A stretch of DNA of 43,251 nucleotides from contig PLZO01000096.1 in the NCBI GenBank assembly GCA_003152165.1, forward strand, positions 17,951 to 61,201. The letters run 5' to 3'. The DNA comes from Chloroflexota bacterium (GTDB lineage: Bacteria > Chloroflexota > Limnocylindria > Limnocylindrales > CSP1-4). The position numbers were made by a program, and so were the translations under genes. Shown here one piece after another: positions 42,102 to 43,251 of this stretch. Position 1 is the stretch's first letter. Each line of letters begins with the position of its first letter. The notes beneath the pieces are model-generated. The model was given only the letters and a program-made list of their open reading frames with translations. It made no database searches and was not told where the DNA came from.

Positions 42102-42670
42102 GTTCCCGGTCCAAGGAATGCCGCGACTCGATCAAGGACGTCGGGCAGGACGGCCAGCAGACCGTGACCGACCCGGGGATAGGTCACCAGCTCGGCATTG
42201 GGCAGGCGATCGAGCGCCGCTCGCAGGAGATCGATCCTGGCGAACGGGTCGGACTCGCCCGAGAGCAGCAGAACCGGGCACGCGATCAGCGGCCAGTGCG
42301 CCGTGCGGGCGTCCCAGGTCTCCGGTGCGCCCGGCCGATGGAGCGGGTACGAAAAGCAGACCAGCGCCCTGACCTCGGCCGGGCGCTCAGCGGCAACAAG
42401 GCTGGCCACCCGACCGCCGAACGACTGCCCGCCAACGACGAGGCCTGTGCGGCCGCCGTCGGCTGCCTCGGCTCGGCTCGCACCAAGCGCCTCCGCCGCG
42501 CTCCAGAAGCCCGCCACCGCGTCCTCGGCCCTACCTCGCCGCAGGTCGATCGCGTCGGCGGTCAGTCCTCGCGCTCGCAAGCCGTCGACGTAGGGAGACA
42601 TGCTGGCCGCGGTTCCTGACGCCCCGTGGCCCAGGACGATCCCGAAGCCTTCGCGCCTTCCACCGCTCAT
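42098..42670 (-). CDS. Small alpha/beta hydrolase (dienelactone hydrolase/KANL3-Tex30-like)
   Basis: A 190-residue hydrolase. The oxyanion-side segment is VLGHGASG, the nucleophile Ser83 is in GGQSFGGR, the acid Asp in LLSGESDPFA and the His in PRVGHGLL. The small size and GHGASGT start match the alpha/beta-hydrolase family that includes Tex30. Substrate is unknown. ATG 42670 overlaps the deformylase stop (ATGA), so the two are cotranscribed. Confidence 0.82.
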   Translation of the reverse strand: MSGGRREGFGIVLGHGASGTAASMSPYVDGLRARGLTADAIDLRRGRAEDAVAGFWSAAEALGASRAEAADGGRTGLVVGGQSFGGRVASLVAAERPAEVRALVCFSYPLHRPGAPETWDARTAHWPLIACPVLLLSGESDPFARIDLLRAALDRLPNAELVTYPRVGHGLLAVLPDVLDRVAAFLGPGT

Positions 42671-43152
42671 TCCGGCGGGACCGGATGGAGCCGCGTGTCG
42701 ACCAGTTCGGACGGGTCGACCAGCTCGATGTAGAGCCGGCCGGCGAGGTGGTCCATCTCGTGTTGGAAGGCCCGGGCCAGCAGCCCGCTGGCGCGATGGC
42801 GGATGCGGCGGCCCTCGATGTCATCGGCCACGATCACAATCTCCGCAGCCCGGCGCACCTGGGCCACCCGCTCCGGGATCGACAGGCAGCCCTCCCAGTC
42901 GACGGCCGGAAAACCGGTCTTCACCAGCGCCGGATTGCCGATGACCAGGAGCAGGCCCCCGACCTCGACTACGGCCAGCCGGAGTGGCTCGCCGATCTGG
43001 GGTGCGGCCAGACCGATGCCACCGGCCCTGCGCATCGTGACCACCATGTCATCGATCAGCCGGCGGAGCCCCCTGTCGGGCAGCCGGACGGCGCGCGTCG
43101 GAGCGCTCAGGCGCGGTTCAGGGTGGACCAGGATCCGGCGGGGCGTGCCCAT
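42667..43152 (-). CDS. def: Peptide deformylase
   Basis: A 161-residue enzyme with the three deformylase motifs: GIGLAAPQIG (45-54), EGCLSIP with metal ligand Cys89, and QHEMDHL with His131, Glu132 and His135. It removes the formyl group from the N-terminal methionine of new proteins. HPEPRLSAPTRAV is the usual start, so ATG 43152 is chosen over one at 43194. It is followed by a coupled hydrolase gene rather than the common fmt. Confidence 0.94.
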   Translation of the reverse strand: MGTPRRILVHPEPRLSAPTRAVRLPDRGLRRLIDDMVVTMRRAGGIGLAAPQIGEPLRLAVVEVGGLLLVIGNPALVKTGFPAVDWEGCLSIPERVAQVRRAAEIVIVADDIEGRRIRHRASGLLARAFQHEMDHLAGRLYIELVDPSELVDTRLHPVPPE

Positions 43153-43204
43153 TGACCGCAGTGTGCCACCGAGCGTGGCGGCAGCCGCGGCCATGGAGGA
43201 ATCC

Positions 43205-43251
43205 GTGGCTGAGGCCCGGGCTCCTCGGTCAGTTGGTGCTGGCGTTCCCGG
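43205..43251 (+). CDS. Start of an unidentified gene (partial)
   Basis: GTG 43205 follows GGAGGA by four bases and opens a frame to the window edge (AEARAPRSVGAGVP). An ATG at 43193 in the same frame is an alternative. It is divergent from def. Fifteen codons are too few to identify it. Confidence 0.3.
   Translation, partial: MAEARAPRSVGAGVP

Overview
This is a G+C-rich bacterial window (roughly two thirds G+C by eye) with dense packing, many 4-base ATGA stop/start overlaps, several apparently leaderless starts and few strong Shine-Dalgarno sites. The gene content fits a heterotrophic member of the Chloroflexota (Limnocylindria/Ellin6529-like); a high-GC actinobacterium is the main alternative. 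It includes an alpha-glucan storage set with GH57 and a GlgP-type phosphorylase, TrpB2, an acyl-ACP desaturase, an ETF-linked dimethylglycine-type dehydrogenase and tiny K/P-rich and single-helix proteins. The taxonomy is inference; no marker gene settles it.

Layout. (1) 1-599: 3' end of a DUF885 metallopeptidase-like gene. (2) 502-4768, minus: gntR regulator followed by a long GH13 protein; a 43-codon membrane peptide runs divergently (4857-4988). (3) 4989-5490: non-coding, with short repeats, a 205-bp inverted-repeat element and an 18-bp palindrome. (4) 5491-6554: conserved three-helix membrane protein coupled to a LUD-domain protein. (5) 6551-12711: glycogen block, with glgP and a GH57 glucanotransferase on minus and divergent glgA. 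(6) 12792-14352: tandem-ACT protein and a Ser/Cys-type proline racemase/hydroxyproline epimerase. (7) 14782-23279, minus: a nine-gene catabolic operon (KDPG-type aldolase, SorC regulator, SDR, FAD oxidoreductase, PTE-like hydrolase, MetE-like protein, Gfo/Idh, GNAT, DapA-like), with a good promoter and two palindromic operators at its head. (8) tRNA-Gly(TCC) and a methyltransferase. (9) 24566-28929, minus: a 20-codon K/P-rich peptide, a DMGDH/SARDH-GcvT oxidoreductase, etfB and etfA. (10) 29138-34072, plus: two-component system, ferric-reductase-like flavocytochrome, FMN-binding lipo/secretory protein and ApbE. (11) DUF421 protein, class III aminotransferase, large membrane protein. (12) 38195-38559: a second copy of the inverted-repeat element plus a tandem repeat. 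(13) Acyl-ACP desaturase and trpB2, two alpha/beta hydrolases, peptide deformylase, and the edge of another gene.

How it works together. Three metabolic blocks stand out. Storage glucan is made by GlgA and mobilised by GlgP and the GH57 enzyme. A substrate-induced operon of oxidoreductases, a lactonase-like hydrolase and two class I aldolases probably feeds an unknown sugar acid or methoxylated compound into central metabolism. A demethylating flavoenzyme hands electrons to ETF. A separate sensor-controlled module has the parts for flavin-based electron transfer across the membrane, with ApbE able to attach FMN to the exported carrier.

The most unusual non-coding signal is a dispersed inverted-repeat element. 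Two copies, 33 kb apart and in opposite orientation, share arms and an identical 13-bp core at exactly the same spacing from the arm.
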